Assembly (NCBI GenBank): GCA_950295325.1
Contig: OX485806.1
Location: forward strand, 31,374,001-31,434,000
Direction of reading: 5' to 3'
Length of the DNA: 60,000 nucleotides
DNA from: Polytrichum commune
Lineage: Eukaryota > Streptophyta > Polytrichopsida > Polytrichales > Polytrichaceae
This document shows positions 1-11,186 of this stretch, piece by piece. How positions within the stretch are numbered: position 1 is the first letter of the stretch; each line of letters opens with the position of its first letter. Position numbers and translations under genes: made by a program. Below the pieces are notes generated by a model. It saw nothing but the letters and a program-made list of their open reading frames with translations. It was not told the origin of the DNA and searched no databases.

Positions 1-1230
1 AAGTCCTTGGATTCTCCTCTCCTGTTGCAGGTCATCCTGGCATTCTTGAGCTGAACCATAAAACCCTCCCTAACTTACCTAGAACCCTACCAATCGCATG
101 ACATTGCAGCTTGACAAGCAGCAGGAACTCGACTCAGGAGCTGAAGAATCCCTCCAGACTAGCAAACTTACCCAAAATGTTTGCCAAGAAGGTGGGCTGC
201 CACTGCCACGCCTCAAGTCCAACACAAACCTGCCTTCCCCCAATACACCTTGGCCCTGGATGGGGGAGAAGGCTAGTAGGAGTGCAAGCGTGGGTTTATG
301 GCGGAGTGTGGGGGTGGTTATAAAGGGGATGAGCTAAGTTAGTAGTAGTAGTGAGAGAAGTGCAGGTCGAGTCCTTTGCTGCTGCTGCTGCTGCGTCGCC
401 TGACATTTGCAGGCCTTGCGTCATCTTTTCCCCTGCCCCATTTCGGCATTTTCTACTTGACATGACGCTTCAGTTTGCTCAGTCCTAGGGAATGATGACG
501 ACCAAAACCCAACGGTACTCTCCAACTAGTCTACAATCCTTGCAGCTTCTGCCCGCCTGCCTGCCTGCCTGCAAAGTGGGTGTAAGGTAGGTGTGGAATT
601 CATCCTGCAAGCTGCTCATGGTAAGCCTTGATGCTCCCAAAGTTTCAGCTTAAGTTACCACTGGCTGGCTGAGTCCTTTGTGCAAGCTTAGCACATGTGT
701 GGGATCGCGCGCAGCCACAGCTGCAAAGAAGTCAGTAATCAAGCAAGCAAGGAAGGAAGGAAGGAAGGAAGGAAGGAAGGTAGATGGGCTTTGTTGGGTT
801 GCTTTTCTGCTGTTTGTGACCAAGTTGTATGTACTACTCGGGTGCGTGAGGGTGAAGGTTATGTGCGTCTGCAAATGTGTAAGAAGAAGCCAGGATCGAT
901 TCCACAATGGTTTGGAGCTACCCTCAAGTTGATATGCATCGTCATAGTGTGATGCCAGTGAGTCGTAGGGTCACGTATTCGTATTCTTTCTATGGGAGAA
1001 TTGAGACAAGATTTTATTTTGTTGCCAAACGCGTAAGGTCACCAGTACCCGAAAAAAGAGCAAGGAAACTCTCTTGGGTAGACCGGGTGGAATTGCACAA
1101 CCCCATGAAGAGTGAACAACCTAAGCATGTTTAACTCTACCGACATCGGGTGCACGATTGTTCCACTTTGTTTTAGAATTCGATCTATCGTAGAGGATGT
1201 TGTTGCCGCCCCACGTTGCGTCGAACTTGA
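1..1230. other. Unassigned GC-richer flank with short repeats and a possible core promoter
   Basis: No protein can be recognised here. A TATA-like string, TTATAAAGG, lies at 318-326 on the plus strand, upstream of a CTG-type triplet run (378-393). This could be a core promoter and 5' leader, but no coding exon follows it convincingly. A CCTG run (555-572) and eight GGAA units (749-780) are simple repeats. Short open frames here (98-337, 678-952, 907-1134) have repeat-driven or unremarkable composition and match no family I know. It could be the flank of a gene lying left of the window. Confidence 0.3.
749..780. repeat. (GGAA)8 microsatellite
   Basis: Eight perfect GGAA units in a row. It is read straight from the sequence and creates the Lys/Glu/Gly-rich low-complexity stretches in overlapping open frames. 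Confidence 0.95.
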
Positions 1231-1940
1231 CAAGGACGTCATCTTAGATCATGGCCTCCCTCTTTGATCTTTTTTTTTGATTACTTCTAGCATAGTTAGA
1301 AAAGAACTTGCCCATATCATTTGCTTCACCACATGAGCATCCCATTCATTGTTGTTGAAAGTAAGATCATTCTTCTCAATCCAAATGGTCCACCTCGTAA
1401 TGCCTCTAAGGAGGAGCCAAATTCTTGAGCACTTGCTAAGAGAGGTTGAGATCTTCTTTTTAGGAATCCATGATATTGGTCAGCAAAACGCTCTCCAAGG
1501 ACCTTGCTTTTGGGCTTTCATGGAGTCAATGATGCCAATGGAAAGTCCCGGACTCTCCTTGCAATTCTACAATCCCAAAACCATGATTGCAATGGGTCTT
1601 GGGGATGGCAAGTGCACACATGCGGCATTTGTCATCAATCTCAACAATGAACCTAATCCTCCAAGAGTTTACAACCACTGCCTTACACTAGAATGACCAA
1701 ATCAAGGCCCCTCCTTTTTAACTCTTCGTTTAATCCCAAATGTTTCCCCATTTGAACTTGAGCAAAGGCATGACAAGCATCTTGTGCCATTTAGCATGAA
1801 TGGTTTTAGGGGGAGAACTCCTCGTCCTAGAAGACCATAGCCACATCGGTGAGGTGTAACTCGTGAATCCTTTGTCATATGCCCATTTTAGTCTCTAGGG
1901 TCAATATAAATAGAAGCACTTCTCCCCATGTACAGGTCAA
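1230..1940 (-). pseudogene. LINE 3' fragment: zf-RVT region and C-terminus
   Basis: On the minus strand, broken frames give the tail typical of plant LINE reverse-transcriptase proteins. In order, these are a Trp/Lys-rich segment (HAKWHKMLVMPLLKFKWGNI, about 1800-1740), a Cys-containing zf-RVT-like segment (DKCRMCA, about 1632-1612), and the C-terminal block TIWIEKNDLTFNNNEW (about 1390-1343). The order and spacing match the C-terminal block of the second LINE near 10.57 kb. Several frameshifts and stops separate the blocks, so this is a dead fragment. The polymerase domain is absent upstream. The family assignment rests on remembered motifs rather than an alignment. Confidence 0.7.
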
Positions 1941-4900
1941 ACAATTCTAACTAACATTCAAGTATATTTGGACAAACCACTTGTACAAAAATAATAGGGG
2001 ATGTGCACTTGTAGGAACAAAAACATCAAACAACAACTACAAAAACGACAACACAACAACCACAACTTTAAATGTTTGTATCCCATGTTCACCAACCACC
2101 ATATTTGTGTAGTTTTATAATCTAGTGTACATCATATTGACGATTGAAATTGTCTAAAATGCATGCATAAATTCGAGTATACTTAAATCCTAGTTTTCTT
2201 CTTAGGGGCCCTATTAATTTTTCCTACTCTAACCATCTTAAACCACTACAATTTGATGTTGCTATCCAGGGTCTTGTGGTCATTCAAGTCAAGGATATGA
2301 GATTGGGAAGGCACCTTAAAGCAATTAAGAGTGGGCATGTCCCTCATTTGACATTACCAAATGTGCTATTTTTTATTTTATTTTTTCGGTTTTACAACCC
2401 CTATATATGCCAAAATGTTGTCCAAGTTTCCATTATATAGGCTTGTCTACCTTACATACAAATGTTGTTTTCTTTGTGTGCACATGTAACTTGTTATGTA
2501 CTTCATGTACTAACTTTACAACCTTTGTTCAAATGTCTTCTTGTTACACACAAATGTTGTGCATTAGTGCATCAAAGGGCACATCTTCTTCATTTTCCAC
2601 AACTTTCATACGTTTCCATGTTCAAACATTCAAATCACTCTCAAACTCCTCAATTCTTAAAGGCATGAAGGTAACGTGTTTTCTAAGACATGATAAAACA
2701 ATATTGCGGTGCTTGAGTTTCTAAGAAATAGACATTGTAAGGCATCATCCAACAATAACATCCATATGGTTAGAAATACCCACAAAATACCACCATTAAA
2801 AACAAAACAACAACAAGATACAATTCTCCCTACATTGAATTTAGAAGTAAGGACTTCGAGATTTCATCATGAAGCATTATATTTATTAATTTGAGACTAT
2901 TATGTTAATTTATAACTTAAGAGGGTGTGATAATGGAGAATAAAATATCTAAGCAACATGTGAAATAAGTTATTTGTTAGTGAAAGGAACAACAATCACA
3001 ACCTTTTGCAACATCATTGCTAATATCACTTCATGTATTACGCAAACAAGCAAGCATAACAAACACACTCAACAAGCAAGTGCCAAACTTACTAATAATA
3101 GAACGTTTTATCAAATATCTCGATCCAAAATAGATCACATAAGTGAATTTTGTAGTATACAAGATTGGATATTTTATTTTATTCCATACTATGCTAAATA
3201 TGGCATTATGTGTATATGTATAATTGTTAAATCACAAGTGCCAATGTTGCATTCTCCATTTGTTGAGGCAACATCTAATGCAATTTCCAACCAAGTTTCT
3301 ATGCATCTTCCACTATGAATAGCAAGATTTTGAGTGCATATGATGGTCATAACTAGTTGGATAACTCGAACTAGATCTAATAACCCTAAACCTAGATCAA
3401 GGCAAGATAGATGAGAATCGTCATTGAGTACACCACGCCGCCTAATCTTTGGTTCGGCGGCTAGCATTGTACTATTAGGTTTAATAGTCATGGGGCGTGA
3501 GTCTTCAGGCTCAACAAAGCTCGAGATGTTTGAGCCCGGAGGCAACTCTTTCAATACCTATTGCCGATGGTTGGGATACTAAAAGGGTATGTTGCAGCAA
3601 GGGAATGGGAAAATTTGAAGGAAGGTTTAGGCCGGGCGGCCTAAAGCTAGGTAGAAATTGGGGCAAATACTGGGTAGGTTTGTATGAAGAAGACAACATA
3701 GAAGTTGTGTGTGAACAATATGAACGTTGATACCATATTGGGAATGTGTATTTTCTAATATGAGAAATCCAACACATAAAACTTCAAGCGTATTAAAAAA
3801 AAGATTTTGGCTGAAGAGTTGGGCCACAATTTTGCAGTCCCAAGCCATGTATTTTGCAATGGAGATATTCATGAGAAATTCGATGTGGACAAGTCATATG
3901 TCGGTCCATTATGTCCACAACTATCTTTTTGAGTGGCAATGGATTATCATAGGGCTATATGGTGTTGATATGCCTTAGGAATGAAGAGTTTTCCAAACAT
4001 GTTTGGTTGACGAGAGCTTTGTTGGAGCCAAATTTCGGAACATTTCGTCAAATTCAAGTGGAATATTTCCATCCTTGTGAGAAGAGTGTGATCATCCTCC
4101 ATCATTACGCTAGATGGGACACCAAAAAAATCCTCTAAATGGACCATTGATTCAAGTTTCTCTCCGGTTTGGGTAGACACATATGCAATGCTCATTGCTT
4201 GGAAGCCGCGAGCAAAGGAAAATGGCCCTATTAGTATTCCAACAAACATATGAAATTTACAAAGGACAATTTGTCTCGTATACATGTGAATATGACAAAT
4301 CTAATGAATGATTGCTTATATAGATATGATATACATTTAGTTTGTCCAAATTATAGATTTGGTCTCTATTGAGGTTTTCTAATTATAGATATGGCATGAG
4401 GCATTGCGCTTTAGACATGGTCATATTGTCAAAGAGGTCACGAGTGTGAGCTTTTGTTATGTTTGCAATTGGATGATATATCCATAATATATTTAATTAG
4501 ATGGATCGATCTTCCGCATTTGTGATGATATGTCATGTTTGGTGCATACGTTTCTCAATGTAGTAAATGGTAATTCTACTCTATTTCAGTAATAATGGGT
4601 TTTCAAAACTAAATTGAATTTCGTTTGTTGATTCAAATAAGTAGCTCACCAAAGACACAATATATTACATGTGAATGTTCTTTAATGATGTAATCAAGGG
4701 TGGTAAATTGAATAGAGACTTGAGATAATCTCAAATGAATGAATACAGTGCTATAATCACAATTCTCATTGCATTTATGAGAAATACAATATATTTGGTT
4801 GGCATCATAAAGACTATAGATTGGTGGAAAGTAGTTGAACCGATCAAAACTTCTCTTTGAAAAATGATTGCTTAATAAGATTCAAGATAACCATTCATGA

Positions 4901-5441
4901 AATTTTGCGATCCAACTTTTTGAGAGTGGCCGGAATTTCCATAGCTACATCGAGTGGGGGAGGCAAGAGGCTCAAAGTTACCTATCCTCGTCAAGATCCA
5001 ATCAATTAAAATGGAAAATCTCATTGTGGGATGCATATTCCATCAAGTGTTAACCTCTTTCAACACCTCTATCCCTTTCCGCAAACCCCTCACAACCACG
5101 CGTGTTTGTTGTGGACAAAGGTGCTTTAATACTACCCGTATGAATAGCAAGTAATCGACCCTCGTGATTGGACCCACAAATATCAAAGGTTTACGTAACC
5201 TCTACGAACCCATCGCCTCCAAACATCCAATCACTCATCTCAGTGAGAGCATGGAACCATAACGCTACTCAACTTAGCCTTGGGTTGGGTTCAATCTAAA
5301 CTCACCAAATATCCAAGTACCTCAACCCTAAACCCACAAAACACCATGGCTCAACTAAGTAACGCCGTGACTTGTAATCCCCATAAAATCAACTATACAA
5401 CAACTTACTTTAACACCACCCTTGGGACTATACATCAAAAC
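1941..5441. other. AT-rich stretch with no recognised gene
   Basis: Short open frames occur on both strands (for example 2407-2724 plus, 3189-3554 minus, 3947-4285 minus), but none shows a domain, repeat or signal I recognise. A minus-strand TGGTATCA string near 3729-3736 resembles a tRNA-Met primer-binding site but has no supporting LTR. I see nothing else to annotate. Confidence 0.5.
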
Positions 5442-5667
5442 CTATGATCGGGGAGAACCGGTAGTTGGTTACAGTTCAACCAGTTGAGTTTGAGAAATAA
5501 CCGGTTGAAGTTCAAGACTGCAGGAAAATTACCGATCATTTTAGAGGAATTTATAGAATATACCCCACTTTAATAAAGGAAAACCGAAGGATGTCAACCT
5601 GTAACCGGTTGGACTTGCAAACACTAGGATCTCAACTGATTATGCCCAAAAATCTCCCCGATCACTG
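5442..5667 (+). mobile_element. hAT-type MITE, family A, copy 1 (226 bp)
   Basis: The ends are 15-bp imperfect terminal inverted repeats: CTATGATCGGGGAGA on the left, and CAGTGATCGGGGAGA when the right end is read inward. The flanks are a perfect 8-bp duplication, ATCAAAAC, at 5434-5441 and 5668-5675. An 8-bp TSD and a CAGTG-like end fit the hAT superfamily. There is no coding capacity. The interior carries several AACCGGTT motifs. Related copies in this window lie at 6126-7286, 13278-13491, 15631-16057, 21214-22140 and 22315-22543. Confidence 0.9.
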
Positions 5668-5765
5668 ATCAAAACAATGTCTCGCCTGAGTACAATGTGA
5701 TACACGGATCATTTGTGCCCAAAAATTACAAATATAACAAAACAAAGATCACACAAACAGTATGA

Positions 5766-5826
5766 CACACACATATATATATATATATACATATATGACA
5801 TACATATGATATATATATATATACAG
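5766..5826. repeat. (TA)n/(CA)n microsatellite cluster
   Basis: Alternating CACA and TATA dinucleotide runs, interrupted by short CATATG-type strings and followed by AGAC/AGAT units. This is simple-sequence DNA with no gene. Confidence 0.9.
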
Positions 5827-6125
5827 AGACAGATAGAGAGATAGAAATGTGACCTACTGCAATATTTGGGCGGACCTTGTTGATGGAGAGTCATTATAAA
5901 GGTAGTTGTTGCAAAGGGGATGTTCCAGTGTGACAAGTGAGCCAGTTAGGCCAGGTGTCCTTCATGAGCTTGTGGGAGCTCCGTGGTACTGGAGTCCGGA
6001 AATGGGTCCTTTTATCTCCACGGCTTCAGCTTTTAAGCTTGTCGACTACTCCAAGTTCCTCAGGTGAATAAATTTTGTGGATAAAGTTGACAACTAACTT
6101 AGAGATGATGCCCCATCCATCCACT

Positions 6126-7286
6126 CAGTGCCCGGGAAGTTTTTTGGGGCATAGTCGGTCAAGATCCTCGAGATTCGTAATCCGACCGCTTACATGCAAT
6201 GTTCAAGGTTGAAGCCCTCATATGAGTTTCATTTGGAAGGGCTCTCAAATTTCAGCCCTTCCGTTGAAGGGCTGGTTCAATCCAAGACGTTACTCTAATG
6301 TCCCTTCCCCACCTGACTTTATCAAATAACCGAAGTTTTTTCCTAAAGCCCAGGTAAAGCTCCCTCGGTTATAGTGGAGGCGTCCGGCTATCGCAATGCA
6401 CTTACAAGATCTTGCTATGGAGATTTTCAAGTGAGTTTTAGTTAAGTGGCTTTCACACATGTTCATGGTTTTATCTACCAAGCAATGACATGTTGGGTAG
6501 TTTTCGTCCCATCGCCAACTGCCTTGCTACTCGTTTACCTTACCATCGGTTTTTGTTAACGGAGCTCCTCGTGCCCTCATAGCTAACACTAAAAGCAACT
6601 AGTCACAAGGGCGGGAGGCGGCACTTTTGAAGGTCCTACATTCTTGCCTCGTGTCTAGGTACCGATGGGAGGGTCGGTGCTTGAGGCTTAAAACCCCCAC
6701 TTTTCAACCATGCCACTTCATTTGCCAACTAGGCTCGGCACTAGATAATGTCGATGGTGTGAAGGCCGTGTTTTTAGAACCAACTTTTAGGCTTAGCTAA
6801 AGTCAGGTGGAGAGGGGGCATAAGAATATGGAAATGAACCACAAAAGTCCTTTTAAACTCGTGCATGAATTATATGGTACATGTTTTTAGTACAATGTGA
6901 AGAATTAAATATCAACCGTCTAACTCCACTTCCTTGTAGTGACAATGCCCTACACTTGTCGGTTCGTGTGGTGGGTAGATTGTATCGAGAACGTCAAGTG
7001 ACGTCTTCATTTTCAATTTAGGGTTGCGTTTTGAAGGACCATTTTGAGAGAGGCATATGTTGAAAAGGCCAAATCGCGTTCAAAGGACATTGAACACTTC
7101 GATCTTGAACACTGGTTACATGTTAGACATCTTCCGGTTTGGCTTTCACTCAATTTGAGGTATATTCTTCCATAGATTCCTCCAAAAGGATCGGTCAATC
7201 TCCTGAAGTCTCCAACTTCAACCGGTCATTTCTCAAACTCAACCGCTTCATCTGCAACTATAACTGCCGGTTGTTCCCGGACATAG
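6126..7286 (-). mobile_element. hAT-type MITE, family A, split by a later insertion
   Basis: The left part (6126-6196) begins CAGTGCCCGGGAAG and matches the inward-reading right end of copy 1. The right part (about 7115-7286) finishes with TTCCCGGACATAG. The outer flanks are a perfect 8-bp duplication, CATCCACT (6118-6125 and 7287-7294). The element is about 240 bp once the 918-bp insertion at 6197-7114 is discounted. Orientation is opposite to copy 1. No coding capacity. Confidence 0.87.
6197..7114. mobile_element. MULE-like non-autonomous element nested in a hAT MITE (918 bp)
   Basis: This segment interrupts family A exactly between CTTACATG (6189-6196) and GTTACATG (7115-7122). That is an 8-bp duplication with one mismatch; extended to GCTTACATG/GGTTACATG it is 9 bp with one mismatch. 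Its ends are inverted relatives: CAATGTTCAAGGTTGAAG on the left, and CAGTGTTCAAGATCGAAG read inward from the right. A second internal inverted pair (about 6302-6322 and 6798-6816, core TAAAGTCAGGTGG) suggests long, partly eroded arms. A 9-bp TSD with long TIRs suggests Mutator-like, but superfamily is inference. No transposase frame is visible. Confidence 0.75.
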
Positions 7287-7619
7287 CATCCACTACCTGC
7301 AACTTCGCGAGCATTTCGCTTGCGATTCCTTTTGCTTTTGCTTCGCTTCGCTCTGCATACAAACCTTCAAAGATCCAAGAGTCCCTTTCTTTGTTTGTTT
7401 TTTGTTTGTTTTCGCAAAATCATTGCAGAAACCCCAACTCCATCCCCGCCCCAGTCCACAGCTTGTTGGTGAGCTGGCATGCAGATGCCTGATTGACAAC
7501 CCTATCTAGCTTATCATGCCTCTTGTCTCGCACCTCTACTGACAAGTGTGAGCTGGTTGTTTTGTTTGATTAATTCGTCTACGTAGAAGAAGGTGGCGAT
7601 CCATCGAAGACTTTCGGAA

Positions 7620-7877
7620 GATGGTGCTAAGACTGACGCTTTTGGCATTGAGCGTTCGATACTATTATTGGACATCGAAGCATCGAATTCGGACTCTTGT
7701 TAGCAATTCACACGTGGTTCCATTTCACCAACGTATGTTTGGATTCCACATGTGAGAGTTATACGAGTTTTTGGTTGGTAGGTGATCTAAAATCAACACG
7801 GAAGTCCAGTTGATGGGCAATCTCAAAATCAATATGTGCTCATTGTGCAAGGTTTTAGAGTGTTGGTTTTAGCACCC
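7620..7877. mobile_element. Family D short TIR element, copy 1
   Basis: The left end reads GATGGTGCTAAGAC and the right end GGTTTTAGCACC, an inverted pair. The 3' half matches the element at 28487-28795 and the region at 13757-13972, including the shared ending GTGTTGGTTTTA. There is no coding capacity. The TA flank seen in the 28-kb copy is not clean here, so the exact left boundary is uncertain. Confidence 0.55.
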
Positions 7878-8179
7878 CTTACTTACCTTGACATCACATT
7901 AGTTTCCGTTCTCTTAGTGTTCTAGTGGAGATGGGACATTTTTGGTGGAGGTGGGATACTCAAATATAGATGTATGATTAAGATAAGTAACCAAATTAGA
8001 CCCTCTTACCTTAGTGCAATGATAGGCTTGCAACTTGCTGGACATTGCAATTGTATGCTTAGTGTTTTTGAAGCATTTCCTACTACATAGTACTTAGAGC
8101 CAATGACGTGTGTTATATTGCTTGAGCCAATCCAAAAATTTATATTATATTTTGTCAATGATAATGGACTGAAGGGTCT

Positions 8180-8395
8180 TTACGGAGAGAGGGGTTTGCA
8201 TAGAAACTTGACCCCCATGGGTTTGTTGCCAATTCGTCTCAAAGGACCTTGAGTAGAGTGATTTGGGACCTTGGAAGCTAATTCTAGTGTTGAATAATAA
8301 AAAATTAAAGTAAATTGTGGGATGTATACTATGTCAATGCTTTTATGTGGGACAAATGAGAGATTCACTCGTACGATAATTCTCTCTCTCCGCCT
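8180..8395 (+). mobile_element. Family B MITE, copy 1 (degenerate)
   Basis: The body (a CTTGACCCCC string, then CCTTGAGTAG, GGAAGCTAATT, then a terminus containing ATGAGAGATTCACTCGTACGA) lines up with the elements at 27288-27505 and 10952-11186. The left terminus is eroded. It ends beside the SINE at 8487-8615. No open frame has meaning here. Confidence 0.55.
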
Positions 8396-8486
8396 TTAGC
8401 TTTCTTTCAAATTTTGCCTATGGGAACTTCTAGTTTCTTTTTGAGATGCAAGTTTACCTTTTTGTCCTTCTCTCCCTTAGTGTAAC

Positions 8487-8615
8487 ATTTTTTTCCTTTG
8501 TTGGAACATATGCACGGCCAGTTGGCTAATTTTTTTGTCAAGTAGAGAAAAGATTTCACGGTCGGGAATCGAACCACCAACCACTCCATTGAGTTTGGGT
8601 AGCTCTCCACTATCC
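8487..8615 (-). mobile_element. tRNA-derived SINE, copy 1
   Basis: On the minus strand the sequence contains a strong RNA polymerase III B box, GGTTCGATTCCCG (8575-8563). Just 5' of it is a GTGGAGAG region shared with the SINE at 15803-15985, and 3' of it is the shared string TCTCTACTT. It ends in an A-run (plus-strand T-run at about 8487-8495). It does not fold as an intact tRNA and lacks a clean A box, so it is called a SINE and not a tRNA gene. Confidence 0.65.
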
Positions 8616-8619
8616 TCTT

Positions 8620-9289
8620 TTTTAGATTATAACCTTTTCGGTGTCATATTTAATAGTTATCTCTTTTCTTTTTGTCGTTGTTATTATGTGGTCACACATA
8701 AACCTATTCATCAATGATCATAATGCAAAGCACAAATTGCACAAATGAATGTCATAATTTGTTGAAGTTATTTACCCTAGCTAGATCCACAATTCAAGCA
8801 TTGCAAACAACTCTCAAAATCGTCCTGATACTTGTCTAAAATGGCCTCTATTTTTAATTCAAAATCAACCTTTCTCTCAAATTTGTCCTCACGTGAAAAG
8901 TAACACCCCATCCAATAAACTTTCGTAGCCCTTGCGATTTTGTTTGTTGGGGTCCAAATAAAATGAATACATAACTCATCTTGAGCTAATATCCCAACAT
9001 TCAGCCGAAATCAACCCCGCTCTCTCCCAAAATCGCCCCCATATATCTTCCAAATTTGTCCCCGCTATGTGCCATAGACATAAGCTTGGTGATTCTGAGT
9101 CCCTTTTAGGTGTCCTTCAGTTACAAGCATAAGACTAGGAGGTAGGGTGCGATTTTGGTGCCATGATGCGATTTACATCCTTTTGCTTTACGTTGGCTTA
9201 CATGTAATTTCTACTTGTGCTCTTGTTAAAGTAGAAAAAAATGTTGCCTTGTACAACCTTGAAGTTTTGCAAGTATGTATTTGAATCTA
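8620..9289. other. No recognised feature
   Basis: AT-rich sequence with no open frame of note, no TIR pair and no clear relation to other repeats in the window. It precedes the LINE remnant and may hold unrecognisable upstream LINE sequence. Confidence 0.5.
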
Positions 9290-10937
9290 AGTTAGGAGGT
9301 GTCGTTGTGAAAACTGCAATGAGGATTAGCATCCTCAAGGGGATTTCCCTTGCCAAATGCAACTCTCAATAAATAATTAGTCACTATGCAAATGATGCTT
9401 CATTTATTGTCAGCGCAGAGGAATGTAGTGTGGATAGTCTTGTGAGGATTCTCCATAATTTCAAGAGTGCCTCTAGTTTGGAGACTAAATGGCATAAGAG
9501 CTTGGCATATTGGTGTGACAAAGGAGATCCCCTAGGTTGGGTGGGGAAATATCACTAGAAGTGGGTTGCCAATGGTGACATGTCAAGACTACTTGGCACC
9601 ACCTTTTGGCCTTCATCTTGCAATGAAAAATGTTGATCAATCTCTTATTGATAGAGTTAAGGGCAAACCTATGAATTGGAGTTTCACTCGTCTTTTGTTA
9701 GCCAACCGCATTCTTATTTGGAATTGAGTGTTGATGTCATCCCTTTGGGGAGCGAGCATGGTCAAGTATACGGAAAAAATGCTATGGTATACTAAAACTA
9801 TAATTTTTTTTGGTCAAACGCTTAAAAGTAGCAACAAAGTGTTGTTTAAATTAGGATTTTCTTCACGGTGCCCTCTATTGTTATGTTAGGTACTCAAATA
9901 ATGAATATCAAGATGAGATCTTCAAAACTTACCATCAAAAGTGCTACTCAAAAGGTCATGGCTAAAAATACTTTTGGATGTAGATTTCATAACCTCAAAT
10001 ATTTTGAAGTTAGAGTTTTTGATATTCCTTGAATTCATTGTAAACTTGAGGGCACCACTACAAAAATTTGTAGAAAACATCAATTTAATGTAATTCTATC
10101 ATGTTTTAAACATATTTTAGACAATTACATGTTCAATATACCTACTTGGACCTACTTGCACCGTCTCCTAAAATATGTAGACTTTTCTTGAAAATAAATT
10201 TGTCAACATACATTGCTTAGCTTTGTAGATCATCAATGTGTTTCTCAAATGTTTATGAACTTTTTCCTTCACAAAATTCAAAGTTAGTATGTAATTTTGA
10301 ATCACTTTTACTTAAACCTATGCATGGTAATGGAGTTGTGTACTTGACCATGTTTGTGTCTTTTGGTGCTTTATTGCGGTTTGGGTTGTTTCTAAAAGAG
10401 TTATGGGAAGATCAAAGTCTTGTTAGGCGATTGCATGTGGTCAGGGTCCGAGAGCACGAGTGAGTTGGGACGACTACTCAATGATGCAATGCCTCTTTTA
10501 TCAACCCCTCAACAAAACCTTGAAGTCATGCAATCATATCTGGTTTTCTTGAGGTGCGGGCTCCCATGGATTATTTGGCGTCAAAGAAATGATATGGGTT
10601 TCAATGCTACCCATTGGCTAGCGGAGAAAATGCACCAAGTGGTGTGGGACTCTCTACTTGACTATGGTAGACTAGAGTGGCAACGAACTCTTGTGGATTT
10701 AGAAAAAACTTCGAACGTGACTTATCAAGATGTTCGTAATGAATCTGATTCGGTTTGGTGTGTCAAAGGTCTTATTTTTACTCGTAGCAATTTAGCAATT
10801 ACTTGGAAAGTTAGGCCCTAGATGGGCATTATTTCTTGAGGTCCCTCGGCATGTGCTAGTTTCGTAAGTTGGTTGTACTTTTCCTTTGCAATTGAATTTG
10901 GTTTCAATTTGTACCAAAAAAAAAGGGAAAAAAAAAT
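9290..10937 (+). pseudogene. Decayed LINE: end of reverse transcriptase through 3' tail
   Basis: The frames read in sequence as a LINE polymerase. HYANDASFIV at 9382-9411 is a degraded YADD catalytic box, with the first catalytic Asp replaced by Asn. It is followed by an F..ASSLE..W.KSLAYW block typical of plant LINEs, and then by TRLLLANRILIWN near 9690. A longer open frame (10420-10821) carries the C-terminal block WIIWRQRND (10567-10593), matching the LINE fragment at 1.2-1.9 kb. The element ends in an A-rich tail at about 10914-10937. Stops and frameshifts are frequent between 9300 and 10240, and the endonuclease and early RT domains are missing. It is non-functional. The family identification is confident at the LINE level; the clade is not resolved. 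Confidence 0.8.
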
Positions 10938-10951
10938 CTAAGTTAGAAGAG

Positions 10952-11186
10952 AGAAAATTATTGCACATGATCGTCCATTACCTCCATTCAACATAAAAGT
11001 CTTAAAAATAATATGCAGTGTAGAGGTTACCTACTTTTAGTTGATTTGAAACCGGAATTAAAGCTTCAAACACCCCAAATTAGCCCGGTCAATGTTATTT
11101 GAGATTTAATTAGCCACAGATTTGTAGGAGGTCAAGGTTCTATGTTGGATGTATGAGAGGTACGCTCATATGTAACAATTTCCTTT
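10952..11186 (-). mobile_element. Family B MITE, copy 2
   Basis: Read on the minus strand it aligns along its length with the element at 27288-27505: a shared ACCTCTCAT.CATCCAACAT terminus, a GTTTGAAGC centre, a TCAAATCAACT string, then TGCATA.TATTT and a TTTATGTTG..TGGA right arm. The two ends are imperfect inverted repeats. It sits immediately after the LINE A-tail. No coding capacity. Confidence 0.65.

Noticed and set aside
2917-2950. AAGAGGG-TGTGATAATGGAGAATAAAA as a polypurine tract plus LTR start
   Set aside because: Looks like a plant LTR start, but there is no second LTR, no PBS in the right place and no coding sequence upstream.
3727-3737. Minus-strand TGGTATCAACG as a retrotransposon primer-binding site
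   Set aside because: An 8-base match to the tRNA-Met site is expected by chance in 60 kb, and no LTR pair or gag/pol reading was found next to it.
3947-4285. 112-codon minus-strand frame as a gene
   Set aside because: Composition is protein-like but no domain or homologous repeat could be recognised and neighbouring frames are closed.
8555-8615. Functional tRNA gene on the minus strand
   Set aside because: A good B box is present but no cloverleaf or A box fits, and sequence and tail match the SINE at 15.8 kb.
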